Shown here: positions 28,644-37,556 of the stretch, piece by piece
Position numbering within the stretch: the stretch's first letter is position 1
Layout: every line of letters starts with the position of its first letter
Origin: Levilactobacillus namurensis
Lineage (GTDB): Bacteria > Bacillota > Bacilli > Lactobacillales > Lactobacillaceae
Direction: 5' to 3'
NCBI RefSeq assembly: GCF_032197885.1
Contig: NZ_CP134159.1
Span: forward strand, 1,054,001 to 1,118,000
Length of the DNA stretch: 64,000 nt
Notes under the pieces: model-generated
The model's input: the letters and a program-made list of their open reading frames with translations, nothing else
Databases searched by the model: none
Told to the model about the DNA's origin: nothing
Program-made: the position numbers and the translations under genes

Positions 28644-29471
28644 GTGAGTGCCAATAGTCGAATGGAACGTTATCATTCAACGCGAGAAGCGCCAACGCCT
28701 CAGCCACAAGCGTCACAGCCTTATCGCCGCCGGCCTGCCTTAGCGCGGTGGGTCGCACTACTGATTGCTTTACTCACGTTAACAGTGGGACTTAAGCTGA
28801 CCGTCTTTAATGCTTCTTATACGGCGGGAGTGGTGTCCCGGTCTAGTACGGGTGAGAAGGTCATGAATCGTGTGAATAACGGCTTGACGGATCTAGGAAT
28901 TAGCGGGGATCCCGTGTCCGCCACGTTGATTCAGCCGTATCTGGCTCAAGGAATTGCCCAGTTGTACGGTCAGTCAACGACGACCGTCGATGATACGGCG
29001 TTAGCGAATGCGATTCAGAGCCAAGCCAGTAGTGTGGGCGTTACCGCTAGTACAACGTTGACGCGAAAGCTAACGCAACGGGTCCAGAAACTGGCGACCC
29101 AAGCGTTTACCACTTCTGCGATGCAGACGGCGGCGACCCGAATTCAGTGGGCGATGCGGCTGAATTGGCTGGTCATGATTGCCGTGGTGCTGTTGAGTAT
29201 CGTGACCGTCATTTACGCGGCGGGGGTCCACCATTTCTTAGCCAGTCTGGGCCCGGGACTAGCGCTTGGGGGCGGCTTGACCATGGTCTTGAGTGGTCTG
29301 GGCTGGTTCGTGGGGCTTCCTATGGTGACGGCGGCATTTTCGGGGCCTGTCGCGAGTCTTTGCACTGCGGTGGCGCAGAGTGGCCTAGGCGTGATTCTTT
29401 TTGCGGGAGCCGCTGAGGTGGTTTTAGGATTCCTGGTATTATTGGGACACCGGACCTTTCGGCGCTCGTAA
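28644..29471 (+). CDS. Integral membrane protein of unknown function
   Basis: Not recognised as a characterised family. About 275 residues: a basic Pro/Gln-rich cytoplasmic N-terminus (PTPQPQASQPYRRR), one helix near residues 33-53, an extracytoplasmic Ser/Thr-rich domain of about 110 residues, then three closely spaced helices (about 172-195, 203-228, 238-262) and a basic end HRTFRRS. GTG at 28644 (6 bases after GGAGGTGG) is preferred over TTG 28641; ATG 28662 is also possible. Standing alone after ccpA. Confidence 0.7.
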   Translation: MSANSRMERYHSTREAPTPQPQASQPYRRRPALARWVALLIALLTLTVGLKLTVFNASYTAGVVSRSSTGEKVMNRVNNGLTDLGISGDPVSATLIQPYLAQGIAQLYGQSTTTVDDTALANAIQSQASSVGVTASTTLTRKLTQRVQKLATQAFTTSAMQTAATRIQWAMRLNWLVMIAVVLLSIVTVIYAAGVHHFLASLGPGLALGGGLTMVLSGLGWFVGLPMVTAAFSGPVASLCTAVAQSGLGVILFAGAAEVVLGFLVLLGHRTFRRS

Positions 29472-29495
29472 GGGCTAATTGAATACGATTTAAAC

Positions 29496-29538
29496 AAAAC
29501 AGGTTTCCCAGTGTGCTGCGTTGGGAAGCCTGTTTTTT
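29496..29538. terminator. Bidirectional terminator between membrane protein and Rrf2 genes
   Basis: AAAACAGGTTTCCCA pairs with TTGGGAAGCCTGTTTT with one G-T pair and is flanked by A and T runs. Confidence 0.85.
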
Positions 29539-29541
29539 AGA

Positions 29542-29991
29542 CTAGATTGGTTTTAGAGGGGGACGCTTTGTGGTGGCCTGATAAAGGTTAACGTCGTTTA
29601 GGATGTCGCGCAACGTGATTTTGGCCATCTGCGCTTCAGCAGCGGCTTGAATCTCACGGTAATAGTGATCTAACGTCTGGGGCATTGCCACCCCAACTGG
29701 ACACTTTTGCGAAGTGTGTTGGTCGACGTTTAGCAAGAGCGGTGTTCCGGGGAGGGTGTGGTAGATGTCCTGCAATGTAATATCGGCGGGGTCACGGGCA
29801 AGTGCTAGCTGGGTCGGTCCGTGAGTGGGCGCGAGTAAGTTGTTTTTTTTGAGAGTCGCCATGATCTTACGAATCAGACTAGGGGAGGTTTCGAGACTAC
29901 TGGCGATTTCTGGGCTGGTCATTTTTTGTCCTTGAAAATAGGCGATGTAGGTCAAAACGTGGATGGTGTCGCTGAACTGAGTATTGGCCAT
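29542..29991 (-). CDS. Rrf2 family transcriptional regulator
   Basis: A 149-residue Rrf2 regulator. The winged helix-turn-helix comprises MTSPEIASSLETSPSLIRKIMATLKKNNLL. A single cysteine (QKCPVG, about residue 93) is present, so a three-Cys Fe-S site as in IscR is unlikely; a thiol or small-molecule signal is possible. The ATG at 29991 is preferred because AAAGGA lies 9 bases upstream. It is divergent from the NAD(P)-binding reductase gene, the expected local target. Confidence 0.85.
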   Translation of the reverse strand: MANTQFSDTIHVLTYIAYFQGQKMTSPEIASSLETSPSLIRKIMATLKKNNLLAPTHGPTQLALARDPADITLQDIYHTLPGTPLLLNVDQHTSQKCPVGVAMPQTLDHYYREIQAAAEAQMAKITLRDILNDVNLYQATTKRPPLKPI

Positions 29992-30022
29992 GGTAACACA
30001 TCCTTTCACTTTAATTGTATTC

Positions 30023-30036
30023 TATTCTATAACAGT
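30023..30036. promoter_or_regulatory. Candidate Rrf2 operator 1 over the rrf2 -10
   Basis: TATTCTATAACAGT matches 12 of 14 positions with a second copy at 30111-30124. It covers the -10 of the Rrf2 gene's own promoter. Confidence 0.4.
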
Positions 30037-30052
30037 TTTTATCGTTCGTCAG
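30024..30052 (-). promoter_or_regulatory. Promoter of the Rrf2 gene
   Basis: On the minus strand: CTGACG, 17 bases, TAGAAT, 32 bases from the start codon. Confidence 0.5.
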
Positions 30053-30087
30053 CTATCAGCCTATGGAAATGTTTTTAAGCACTTAAA

Positions 30088-30116
30088 TTGACAAGCGGAT
30101 TTTAAAACGGTATTCT
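30088..30116 (+). promoter_or_regulatory. Promoter of the NAD(P)-binding reductase gene
   Basis: TTGACA, 17 bases, TATTCT, 46 bases before the ATG. Confidence 0.7.
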
Positions 30117-30124
30117 AAAACTGT
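30111..30124. promoter_or_regulatory. Candidate Rrf2 operator 2 over the reductase -10
   Basis: TATTCTAAAACTGT, the second copy of the 14-base element, includes the -10 hexamer of the reductase promoter. Confidence 0.4.
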
Positions 30125-30162
30125 ACTTAAAAAACATACAAAAATATAGGGAGGTCTGCATC

Positions 30163-30735
30163 ATGACAGCAGTGACGATTTTTGGTAAAGGAAACATGGG
30201 ACAAGCAATTGGGGACGTTTTCCAACAAGGCGGCAATCAGGTAACCTTTATTGACCAAAGCGATCCGGTGGAGAACTTAGTCGAGCTGATTGTCTTAGCA
30301 GTGCCTTACTCGGCAGCGTTGGCGATTGCGAAGACCAATCAAGCGAAGTTTGCGGGGAAGACGGTCATTGATATTACCAATCCGTTAAACTTTGATACTT
30401 GGGATGAGCTAGTGGTACCGGCAGATAGCTCGGCTGCCGCGCAGATTGCGAAATTACTGCCGGAGTCTCACGTCGTCAAGGCCTTCAATACCACCTTTGC
30501 GGCCACACTAAAGAGTCGCCAGGTAGCGGGCCAACAGACGACGGTCATGGCTGCTTCGGATTCTGCGGACGCCAAGGCCCAATTACAGGAAGCTTTAACG
30601 GATAGCGGCGTTGCTTTTGTGGATGCCGGCAAATTGAAGCGGGCGCGGGAATTAGAAAGCTTCGGGTTCTTACAGATGACCTTAGCGGCTCAAGAACAGA
30701 TTGGCTGGACCGGGGGCTTTGCGGTTCTCAAGTAG
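30163..30735 (+). CDS. NADPH-dependent F420 reductase-like oxidoreductase
   Basis: A 190-residue Rossmann-fold protein with N-terminal nucleotide-binding motif TIFGKGNMGQAIG and conserved DITNPLNF and VKAFNTTFA segments typical of the FNO-like (F420-dependent NADP reductase) superfamily. Lactobacilli do not make F420, so the physiological substrate is unknown. GGGAGG is 9 bases before the ATG. Divergent Rrf2 regulator suggests redox or stress control. Confidence 0.82.
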   Translation: MTAVTIFGKGNMGQAIGDVFQQGGNQVTFIDQSDPVENLVELIVLAVPYSAALAIAKTNQAKFAGKTVIDITNPLNFDTWDELVVPADSSAAAQIAKLLPESHVVKAFNTTFAATLKSRQVAGQQTTVMAASDSADAKAQLQEALTDSGVAFVDAGKLKRARELESFGFLQMTLAAQEQIGWTGGFAVLK

Positions 30736-30779
30736 CCGGTTTGTTCTGATACTGGATAGAAAATAGCTTGATTTAAAAC

Positions 30780-30818
30780 GGGTTTTCAAATGACTGCGGT
30801 CGTTTGGAAGCCTTTTTT
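30780..30818 (+). terminator. Terminator of the reductase gene
   Basis: GGTTTTCAAATGAC pairs, with G-T pairs, to GTCGTTTGGAAGCC and ends in T6. The gene-free stretch 30736-31066 holds this and the next promoter; the rest (30820-30970) is AT-rich without recognisable structure. Confidence 0.75.
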
Positions 30819-30972
30819 AGTCGATTGGTAGATTAAAGTTGACACTGAAAAGTCCTGGTTTAACGTGTCCTAACAATAGCAACCTTTTAAACTATAAACG
30901 GAATTAGTGTGGTTAGAAACCCAACCAGCACGCGATTTTTAGCAATAACATGTATACACTTGCATTTATTAG

Positions 30973-31000
30973 TTGCATTAATTGAATTATTGGATATGAT
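30973..31000 (+). promoter_or_regulatory. Possible promoter of the LPXTG surface protein gene
   Basis: TTGCAT, 16 bases, TATGAT, 66 bases before the start codon. Confidence 0.45.
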
Positions 31001-31066
31001 AAGAGCATAAGAAATTATTGAGACATTGAAGAATCTCGAGGGGGATTTTTCGAGGGGGATGACAAC

Positions 31067-34000
31067 ATGTACAGCACACACACATTTCGAAAACCAGAAA
31101 CGCGTTATTGGCTGGTCGCAGCCATGACTTTGGCGACATTAAGCGTGAGCTCGGGTATCACGGCGAACGCGGATACGAAGTCGGCGGCGGATGAGTCGAC
31201 GTCGCAGGTTGGACAAGCCACAACCACGGCAACTTCCACGGCGACTTTGACGAGTCATTCGGACGATGCATCGTCTGCGGATACCACGAAGCAGACGGCG
31301 GATGCAACCACTCAGGATACGACCACATCGCAGGATGATTCGACGCGTGATCAATCGTCAGCGTCCTCAACGACGGAAGATTCGAACACCGTAACGACGC
31401 CAACGGGTGCCACGAGCAATTCTGAACCGGAAGATTCAAACACCGCAACCACGCCAGCGGATGCCACGACCGACTCCGAGTCGAAAGGCACGGCATCCCA
31501 GAAAACTGCGCAGGACCAGGGGGATGAAACCCCGACGACCACACCAGAAGCGGATACGGATACCGTAGAAGACGCCGATGCGGTGGCCCAGAATGCGGCG
31601 CCTGCACCGGAAAATTCGAATTCAACGTCTCCGGTGAAAGCTAACGCCAAAAAGGCGGCGGCACCGGCGTCAGCAGCGTATAGTGATAGTAGTTGGTTTA
31701 ACTGGCAAGTCGATGATGCGACGGGAACGGCAACGATCACGGGCGCTACTAAAAATTTAAGCGGTGCCATTTCGATTCCACCAACTTATACGGTCAATGG
31801 GAAGACTTATCAAGTGACGACGATTGGCCGGGCGGCCTTTGCTCAAAGCACGAATCTGGTCAATGGGCTGACTAGCGTGACCTTTAATCAGGGCCTCACG
31901 ACCATTGAAGATTCGGCGTTTGCTTATCTGGATAGCCTAGAAGCTGTTGACTTCTCAGCGGCGACGACGTTACAGAAGATTGGGTACCAAGCATTCGTAT
32001 CCACCAAGCTCACGACACTGACCTTACCGGACAGTGTCACCACGATTGGTCAAGAAGCTTTTACTTACGTGCCATTGATCAGTGTGACCTTGCCGGCGCA
32101 GTTGACGTCCCTGGGCAGTGCGGCCTTTTCTAGTGGGGGCTTGCAGAGCGTCGACCTTAGCCACGCCACGCAATTGACCAGTATCGGGGACCACGTCTTT
32201 GAAAACGACCAACTGACTAGCGTGGTTATCCCGGCTAACATCCAAACAATCGGGGTGAACGCTTTTGCGGCCAATCATGGGTTAGCGAGCCTGACGTTTG
32301 CACCGAATAGCCAACTGCTCAGTATTGGGGAGGGCGCCTTTATCTATGACGGTGCCTTGGCAGAAGTGGTCTTCCCGGATTCGGTGACGACGATTGGGAA
32401 GAATGCCTTCTTATCGGATACCGGTTTAACGCAGGTAACGTTTGGTGCTGGCCTGACCAGCATTGGCGACCAAGCGTTCACCTACGATGATCAACTTACC
32501 ACGGCCGACTTTACCCGGGCGACTCAGTTGAAGAGCATTGGAACGGGTGCCTTTGAATATACGGGCCTTCATCAGGCCTTGACGTTACCGACATCGGTGA
32601 CGACGATTGGTGACTTTGCCTTTGCGGGGAGCCAATTAACCGATTTGACGTTAAATGAGGGCTTACTCACGATTGGCGAAAGTGCCTTTAGTTACAACCA
32701 TTTGAACCAGACGTTGACGATTCCGAAGTCGGTACAGACGGTGGGGGACCGGGCCTTCTTTGGAAACGAGTTGACCGCTGCAACGATTTTGGGGGATGAA
32801 ACGGTACTAGGACAGGACGCGCTTTCCTATAATCGAATTACGCAGTTGACTAGTCCAAGCGTGACCACCATGCTAGCGGATGAACAGACCGTGACGCATT
32901 TTACGGATTCTAACGGGATTCACTTAAACGATCTCTTTACCGTGAATATGGGCGACCAAACGGAGCAGAATCTGGTGATTACCAATCTCTCTAGTGAGAC
33001 GGGAACCGTGAGTCTGGTGAACGGTGGCTTTGTAGTCACGGAAGGAACCAAGCGATTTAATTTTGATTGGACGTTACCGGTCAATGGCGTGGCGGTATAT
33101 CAGGGGCACTATACGGTCGTTTTGGATGACCCAAACATTAAGGTAGCTGATTCAACAATCTTCGTGGGAACGCCCTGGACACCAGCGGATAACTTCGTGA
33201 GCGCTGAAACGGATAGTGGTACTTCGATTCCGTTAGACAAGTTGACCGTTGAGTCGAACGTGGATACCAGTAAAGCCGGAAAGTATACGGTTACGTACCG
33301 GTATGGTTCCGAAGTCGAAACCGCTACGGTCACGGTACTGAAGCGGTTGGCCACCTTAACGTTGGAAGGCAATCAGCAGGTCGTTTATAATGGGACGGCT
33401 TGGACGCCTGACGCCACGCAATACTACGTTGACCTTCCAGATGGCAGCCGGTATCAACTGCAGGCGGGAGATTTGAATGCCCCAACCGTGACTAACGTGG
33501 GAGATTCACCCGTGACAGTCACGTTGTCGGCGGCAGGGATTGCCCATCTCAATGCCCTGCAACAAGCAGATATGTACGATTGGCAATTTGACCCTAGTGC
33601 AGCCACATTTGCGGTGACGCCGGCGACGGTCCAGTTGACCGTGAACTCGGCTGATAAGATAGCAGGTCAGGACGATCCGACCTTTGAAACGACCGTTACC
33701 GGGATGCCGGCCGATGGTGTGGCACTTAATTATACGGTCGTTCGGGAACCGGGTGAGACGCCCGGAACTTATCGTTTGACGGTCGACTTGGGGCAGAACA
33801 CCAATTATCGGGTACTGGTCACGGATGGCACCCTGACGATTCGGCCCAACCAACAGACGTTGACCGGGCAGGATTACACCATGTACGTGGGCGACCCGAC
33901 CCCAACCAGCGCTGACTTTGGTGCCACTGCGACGGATGCGGAAGGCCAACCTACGGACGTGATGGTGGATTTGGCGCATGTTGATTTAACGACGCCACAG

Positions 34001-35002
34001 ACCTATCAGGTCGAGCTGAGTACGGCGGATGGGCAGAAATTAGTGGTGAACTTGCATGTTTTGGCGAACTTAACGACGCCCCTGACTGGGCAGGACTACA
34101 CCATGCACGTGGGGGATGCAACGCCGACAGCCGAGGACTTTCAAGCGACGGCTACTGATAAGACCGGGGCAGCACTGACCCCGATTACGGTGGACTTGAC
34201 GCAAGCGGACTTGGCGACGGCTGGTGACTATGCCGTCACCCTAAGCGTAGGGGATCAACAGATCAAGGTCTGGTTGCATGTATTAGCGGCATCTACGGGC
34301 GGAGAGACGCCTGAAGAACCCGACCCGGGTAACCCAGGCGACGGCGGCAATCCTGAGGAACCCGACCCAGGTAACCCTGGTGATGGCGGCAATCCTGAAG
34401 AACCTGACCCGGGTAATCCTGGCGACGGCGGCAATCCTGAGGAACCCGACCCGGGTAACCCTGGTGATGGCGGTAACCCTGAGGAACCCGATCCAGGCAA
34501 CCCAGGCGACGGCGGTAACCCTGAAGAACCTGAGCCAGGTAACCCCGGCGATGGTGGTAACTCTGAAACACCAGATCCTGAAGTCCCTGGTGATGGTGGT
34601 AACGTCGTTGATCCTGATCAGCCAATTGATGGTGGTAATGGGGATACCAGTGTGGCGGGTCCCGGTAACGGGGCTACCGATACACCTGATGGCGAGCAGT
34701 CGGGACGGCCTGGTGTTAAGCCAACGGCTCCGACTACTGGAAGTCAGGCTACGGTAAATCAGCAACCACAACAGGGCGCTCAGCCCGCTAAGGTGACTAC
34801 GTTGGCCAATCAAACGACGTCGACGCAACGGTCGATGACTCAGACTAAATCGACAGCCACGCAGGCAGCCACGCCAGCGCACCAAGCCACCACGTTACCC
34901 CAAACTGGTGAGCAGAAGACCGGTTGGGCAGCGGTGCTGGGGCTCCTGTTAGGGAGCTTAGGGTTAGCTGGGCATCGCCGGGTACGGCGGCACCAAGATT
35001 AA
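31067..35002 (+). CDS. LPXTG-anchored leucine-rich-repeat (BspA-type) surface protein
   Basis: A 1311-residue cell-wall protein. Order of parts: signal peptide (1-36, ending TANA); Thr/Ser/Asp-rich low-complexity stalk (to about 210); BspA/LRR_5 repeats (about 240-600, recurring pattern LTSIGDxAFxxxxxLT and VTTIGxxAF); an Ig-like module (about 695-760); an MBG-type module (about 845-926); two homologous 70-residue modules each starting LTGQDYTMxVGD (about 928 and 1003); a 14-residue Pro/Gly/Asp/Glu repeat (about 1083-1166); Gln/Thr-rich spacer; sorting signal LPQTG (1277-1281), hydrophobic helix and basic tail HRRVRRHQD. Sortase A should anchor it to peptidoglycan; adhesion to host or surfaces is inferred from the family only. 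Confidence 0.93.
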   Translation: MYSTHTFRKPETRYWLVAAMTLATLSVSSGITANADTKSAADESTSQVGQATTTATSTATLTSHSDDASSADTTKQTADATTQDTTTSQDDSTRDQSSASSTTEDSNTVTTPTGATSNSEPEDSNTATTPADATTDSESKGTASQKTAQDQGDETPTTTPEADTDTVEDADAVAQNAAPAPENSNSTSPVKANAKKAAAPASAAYSDSSWFNWQVDDATGTATITGATKNLSGAISIPPTYTVNGKTYQVTTIGRAAFAQSTNLVNGLTSVTFNQGLTTIEDSAFAYLDSLEAVDFSAATTLQKIGYQAFVSTKLTTLTLPDSVTTIGQEAFTYVPLISVTLPAQLTSLGSAAFSSGGLQSVDLSHATQLTSIGDHVFENDQLTSVVIPANIQTIGVNAFAANHGLASLTFAPNSQLLSIGEGAFIYDGALAEVVFPDSVTTIGKNAFLSDTGLTQVTFGAGLTSIGDQAFTYDDQLTTADFTRATQLKSIGTGAFEYTGLHQALTLPTSVTTIGDFAFAGSQLTDLTLNEGLLTIGESAFSYNHLNQTLTIPKSVQTVGDRAFFGNELTAATILGDETVLGQDALSYNRITQLTSPSVTTMLADEQTVTHFTDSNGIHLNDLFTVNMGDQTEQNLVITNLSSETGTVSLVNGGFVVTEGTKRFNFDWTLPVNGVAVYQGHYTVVLDDPNIKVADSTIFVGTPWTPADNFVSAETDSGTSIPLDKLTVESNVDTSKAGKYTVTYRYGSEVETATVTVLKRLATLTLEGNQQVVYNGTAWTPDATQYYVDLPDGSRYQLQAGDLNAPTVTNVGDSPVTVTLSAAGIAHLNALQQADMYDWQFDPSAATFAVTPATVQLTVNSADKIAGQDDPTFETTVTGMPADGVALNYTVVREPGETPGTYRLTVDLGQNTNYRVLVTDGTLTIRPNQQTLTGQDYTMYVGDPTPTSADFGATATDAEGQPTDVMVDLAHVDLTTPQTYQVELSTADGQKLVVNLHVLANLTTPLTGQDYTMHVGDATPTAEDFQATATDKTGAALTPITVDLTQADLATAGDYAVTLSVGDQQIKVWLHVLAASTGGETPEEPDPGNPGDGGNPEEPDPGNPGDGGNPEEPDPGNPGDGGNPEEPDPGNPGDGGNPEEPDPGNPGDGGNPEEPEPGNPGDGGNSETPDPEVPGDGGNVVDPDQPIDGGNGDTSVAGPGNGATDTPDGEQSGRPGVKPTAPTTGSQATVNQQPQQGAQPAKVTTLANQTTSTQRSMTQTKSTATQAATPAHQATTLPQTGEQKTGWAAVLGLLLGSLGLAGHRRVRRHQD
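34313..34565 (+). repeat. 42-bp tandem repeat (14-residue Pro/Gly/Asp/Glu stalk)
   Basis: About six in-frame copies of a 42-bp unit encoding EEPDPGNPGDGGNP, degenerating at the 3' end (EEPEPGNPGDGGNS then PDPEVPGDGGN). Codon-level differences between copies show it is not freshly amplified. Likely a wall-spanning stalk that can vary in length. Confidence 0.92.
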
Positions 35003-35022
35003 CTAGACCTTAATAGGACAAC

Positions 35023-35070
35023 AAAAGGCGCTCAGAACTGGGAGAGTATCCCAGCGCTGAGCGCCTTTTT
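35023..35070. terminator. Bidirectional terminator between surface protein and ABC transporter
   Basis: AAAAGGCGCTCAG / CTGAGCGCCTTTT, 13-bp stem, with an inner CTGGGA/TCCCAG extension, flanked by A and T runs. Confidence 0.9.
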
Positions 35071-35077
35071 GACGGTC

Positions 35078-35818
35078 TTACATCAGAATCTTTGAGAGGA
35101 AGTCCTTGGCCCGATCCGTTTGGGGATGCGCGAAGAACTCGGCGGGCGTGCTGTTTTCTTGAATATAGCCGTCAGCCATGAACCAGATACGGTCGGCCAC
35201 GGACTTCGCGAAGCCCATTTCGTGGGTGACCACCACCATGGTCATCCCTTGGTTAGCCAGTTGTTGCATGACACCTAAGACTTCGCCGACCATTTCGGGG
35301 TCTAGCGCGGAGGTTGGTTCGTCGAAGAGCATCACCTTAGGGTTCATCGCCAGTGCTCGGGCGATGGCGACCCGTTGGGCTTGTCCACCGGATAGACTGG
35401 CAGGAAAGGCGTCTGCGTGATCGTCAAGGTTAACCTGTTGGAGCAATTCGTGCGCCTGCTTAGTTGCTTCGGCGTCGCTGATGCCCTTTACTTTCATTGG
35501 TGCTAACTTGATGTTTTCGAGGACACTCATGTTAGGGAAGAGGTTGAAGCCTTGGAAGACCATGCCCATTTGTTCCCGTAGGGCGTTGACCCGCTTAGTA
35601 TCCAAAGTGGTGAGGTCTTCACCGTTGAAGGCTACGTGGCCGCTGGTGGGCGTTTCTAGCAGGTTCAAGCACCGGAGAAAGGTACTCTTCCCACTTCCGG
35701 AGGGGCCGATGACCACGATTACTTGGCCGGTGTCGACCTGTTCCGTAATGTCTTTTAAGACACTGTTTTTACCGAAATCTTTCGCGAGGTTTTGAACCTC
35801 AATTACTGGTTTAGTCAT
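35078..35818 (-). CDS. glnQ: Polar amino-acid ABC transporter ATP-binding protein (GlnQ-like)
   Basis: ATPase subunit (246 residues) of a polar amino-acid importer. Walker [11 protein letters not shown]-loop [12 protein letters not shown], signature [15 protein letters not shown], Walker [14 protein letters not shown] and H-loop VVTHEM are all present. It overlaps the 3' end of the fused permease/binding protein gene by 8 bases, so the two are translationally coupled. Glutamine, glutamate or another polar amino acid is likely; the exact substrate is not readable. Confidence 0.92.
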   Translation of the reverse strand: MTKPVIEVQNLAKDFGKNSVLKDITEQVDTGQVIVVIGPSGSGKSTFLRCLNLLETPTSGHVAFNGEDLTTLDTKRVNALREQMGMVFQGFNLFPNMSVLENIKLAPMKVKGISDAEATKQAHELLQQVNLDDHADAFPASLSGGQAQRVAIARALAMNPKVMLFDEPTSALDPEMVGEVLGVMQQLANQGMTMVVVTHEMGFAKSVADRIWFMADGYIQENSTPAEFFAHPQTDRAKDFLSKILM

Positions 35819-37283
35819 GTTGCATGCTCCTTTCGAAGTGGTTCAAGATCCGTGAGGCGGTAAACGTCATGATAAAGTATAGCACCATGATGACCGCGAT
35901 GGGGGCAACGCCACGGTAGGTATCTGACCGGACGATGTTGCTTTGGAAGATAAGTTCGGATACCCCGATGATGGAGACGATAGAACTGTCTTTGATCAAA
36001 GTAATAAATTCGTTCCCCAGTGACGGCCAGATGTTCTTAAGGGCTTGAGGCAAAATAACGAAGCGCATGGTAGCCCCACTGGTCATCCCTAGGCTTCGAG
36101 CGGCTTCGGTTTGACCATCATCCACGGAATTGATACCGCCCCGGATGTATTCAGCTACGTAAGCCCCAGAGTTTAAGGAAATAGCGATGATCCCGGACGT
36201 CAGGGCGGGGAGGTTCACGATGAGACCTAACCCGAAGTAGACGAACATGACTTGGACCATCATTGGCGTTCCCCGAATGAATTCGACGTAGGCCGTTGCT
36301 AACCAACGAATCAACGTTTGGACGACGCCACCGTGAAGCATCCGTGCAAGAGAGAGAATCACACCCAGGATGAATCCGAAGAAGACGGAGCAGACAGTGA
36401 TGATCAGTGTGTATTCAATCCCCGTTAAGAAGGCTTTCCAATAGTGCCACATGCTGGTGTTCACAGTGTTGGTCTTTAAGTATTTCCCAGCAGCTGGTAA
36501 GTAGTCTTTGTTGACCAGGTCCTGCTTGTGGATCTGATCGACGGATTTGTTGGCGGCAGCCACCAAAGCGGTCGACCCCTTCTTGAAGGCGACGGCGGCG
36601 CTGGTATCGGAAGCACTTAAGTCGAAGTGACTAGGAATCATGGCCAATTGCTTGTTGTTGGCAACGTAGGCCTGAGCAGAAGGCTTTTCCATGGCGACCC
36701 CAGCAATCTTGTGACTCTGGAGGGCTAAAATCAGGTCGGAAACGGAGGTCATTCCTTTGACCTTAGTATCAGTGGTTTGTTTCTTGGATTCGTTGTACAT
36801 GGTTGACCCAGTTTGGGCACCAATGGTCTTGCCTTTGAAGGAATCTTTGTCGCGGTAGAGTCCTTTTTCGCTCTTGTTAACCACGATACTGTACCCACCT
36901 TGGTAGTAAAGATGGGTAAAATCCACGTTCTTTTTCCGAGCAGGTGTGGGGTTCATCCCCGAGATGACCATGTCGACCTTACCGGTTTGTAAGGCGACCA
37001 ATAGTGAATCGAAGGACATGGATTTGACTTTAAGCTTAACGCCTAGGCCCTTGGCGATTTTTTCACCAACGGCAACGTCCATCCCAACGATTTTGCTCTT
37101 GCCATGAACTGTGGCTTGGAATTCGTAGGGGGGATAGTCGGGCGAGGTCCCCATGACCAGCGTCCCTTTCTTTTGGACGCGGACCAGAGAATCATCGGCG
37201 GCGTGGGCCGTAGTTGGGCGGGTAGCCCATCCTAAGGTAATGGCGAGAATCAGGGTAATGAAAATAATGACTTTTTTCTTCAT
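35811..37283 (-). CDS. Fused substrate-binding protein and permease of polar amino-acid ABC importer
   Basis: A 490-residue fusion. Residues 1-27 form a signal peptide (ending TAHA), about 33-265 a family-3 solute-binding domain ([44 protein letters not shown]) and about 285-480 a permease with five helices and the EAA loop [21 protein letters not shown]. The binding domain is therefore tethered to the translocator, as in GlnP-type importers of lactic acid bacteria. The ATG at 37283 has AAGGAG 8 bases upstream; longer in-frame starts lie at or beyond the promoter. Confidence 0.93.
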   Translation of the reverse strand: MKKKVIIFITLILAITLGWATRPTTAHAADDSLVRVQKKGTLVMGTSPDYPPYEFQATVHGKSKIVGMDVAVGEKIAKGLGVKLKVKSMSFDSLLVALQTGKVDMVISGMNPTPARKKNVDFTHLYYQGGYSIVVNKSEKGLYRDKDSFKGKTIGAQTGSTMYNESKKQTTDTKVKGMTSVSDLILALQSHKIAGVAMEKPSAQAYVANNKQLAMIPSHFDLSASDTSAAVAFKKGSTALVAAANKSVDQIHKQDLVNKDYLPAAGKYLKTNTVNTSMWHYWKAFLTGIEYTLIITVCSVFFGFILGVILSLARMLHGGVVQTLIRWLATAYVEFIRGTPMMVQVMFVYFGLGLIVNLPALTSGIIAISLNSGAYVAEYIRGGINSVDDGQTEAARSLGMTSGATMRFVILPQALKNIWPSLGNEFITLIKDSSIVSIIGVSELIFQSNIVRSDTYRGVAPIAVIMVLYFIMTFTASRILNHFERSMQHD

Positions 37284-37317
37284 GGCACGGGCTCCTTGTT
37301 TTGAAATGATGGTACTT

Positions 37318-37346
37318 AGTATAGCCATCAATGCGTATTTATGCAA
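37318..37346 (-). promoter_or_regulatory. Promoter of the amino-acid ABC importer
   Basis: On the minus strand TTGCAT, 17 bases, TATACT; 35 bases from the ATG. Confidence 0.65.
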
Positions 37347-37556
37347 TAACTAATTGGAAAAAATACGTTTTATACATAAAATATCCATTTTTTGGCCATA
37401 AAATGCCTTTTATACAGGATTTTGCCAGTGAATATTCATTGGAAGCGGATTCAGAAACGCCTGATAAGATATGATTGAAAAAAAACAAGGCCGGTGCTAA
37501 ACTTAACAATGTCTGTTTTATATGGATATATAAAAACTTAGAAAAGAGGAGTTACG

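Noticed and set aside
34255..34500. Minus-strand open frame coding a repetitive Pro/Gly/Ser protein opposite the surface-protein stalk
   Set aside because: It mirrors the 42-bp repeat of the LPXTG gene, has no ribosome site and no independent support.
34313..34565. Regular 42-bp repeats considered as a CRISPR-like array
   Set aside because: The units are contiguous, coding and without unique spacers; there are no cas genes in the window.
37360..37550. Repeated TTTTATAC/TTTTATAT tracts upstream of yebC considered as operator repeats
   Set aside because: The region is simply very AT-rich and spacing and sequence are irregular.
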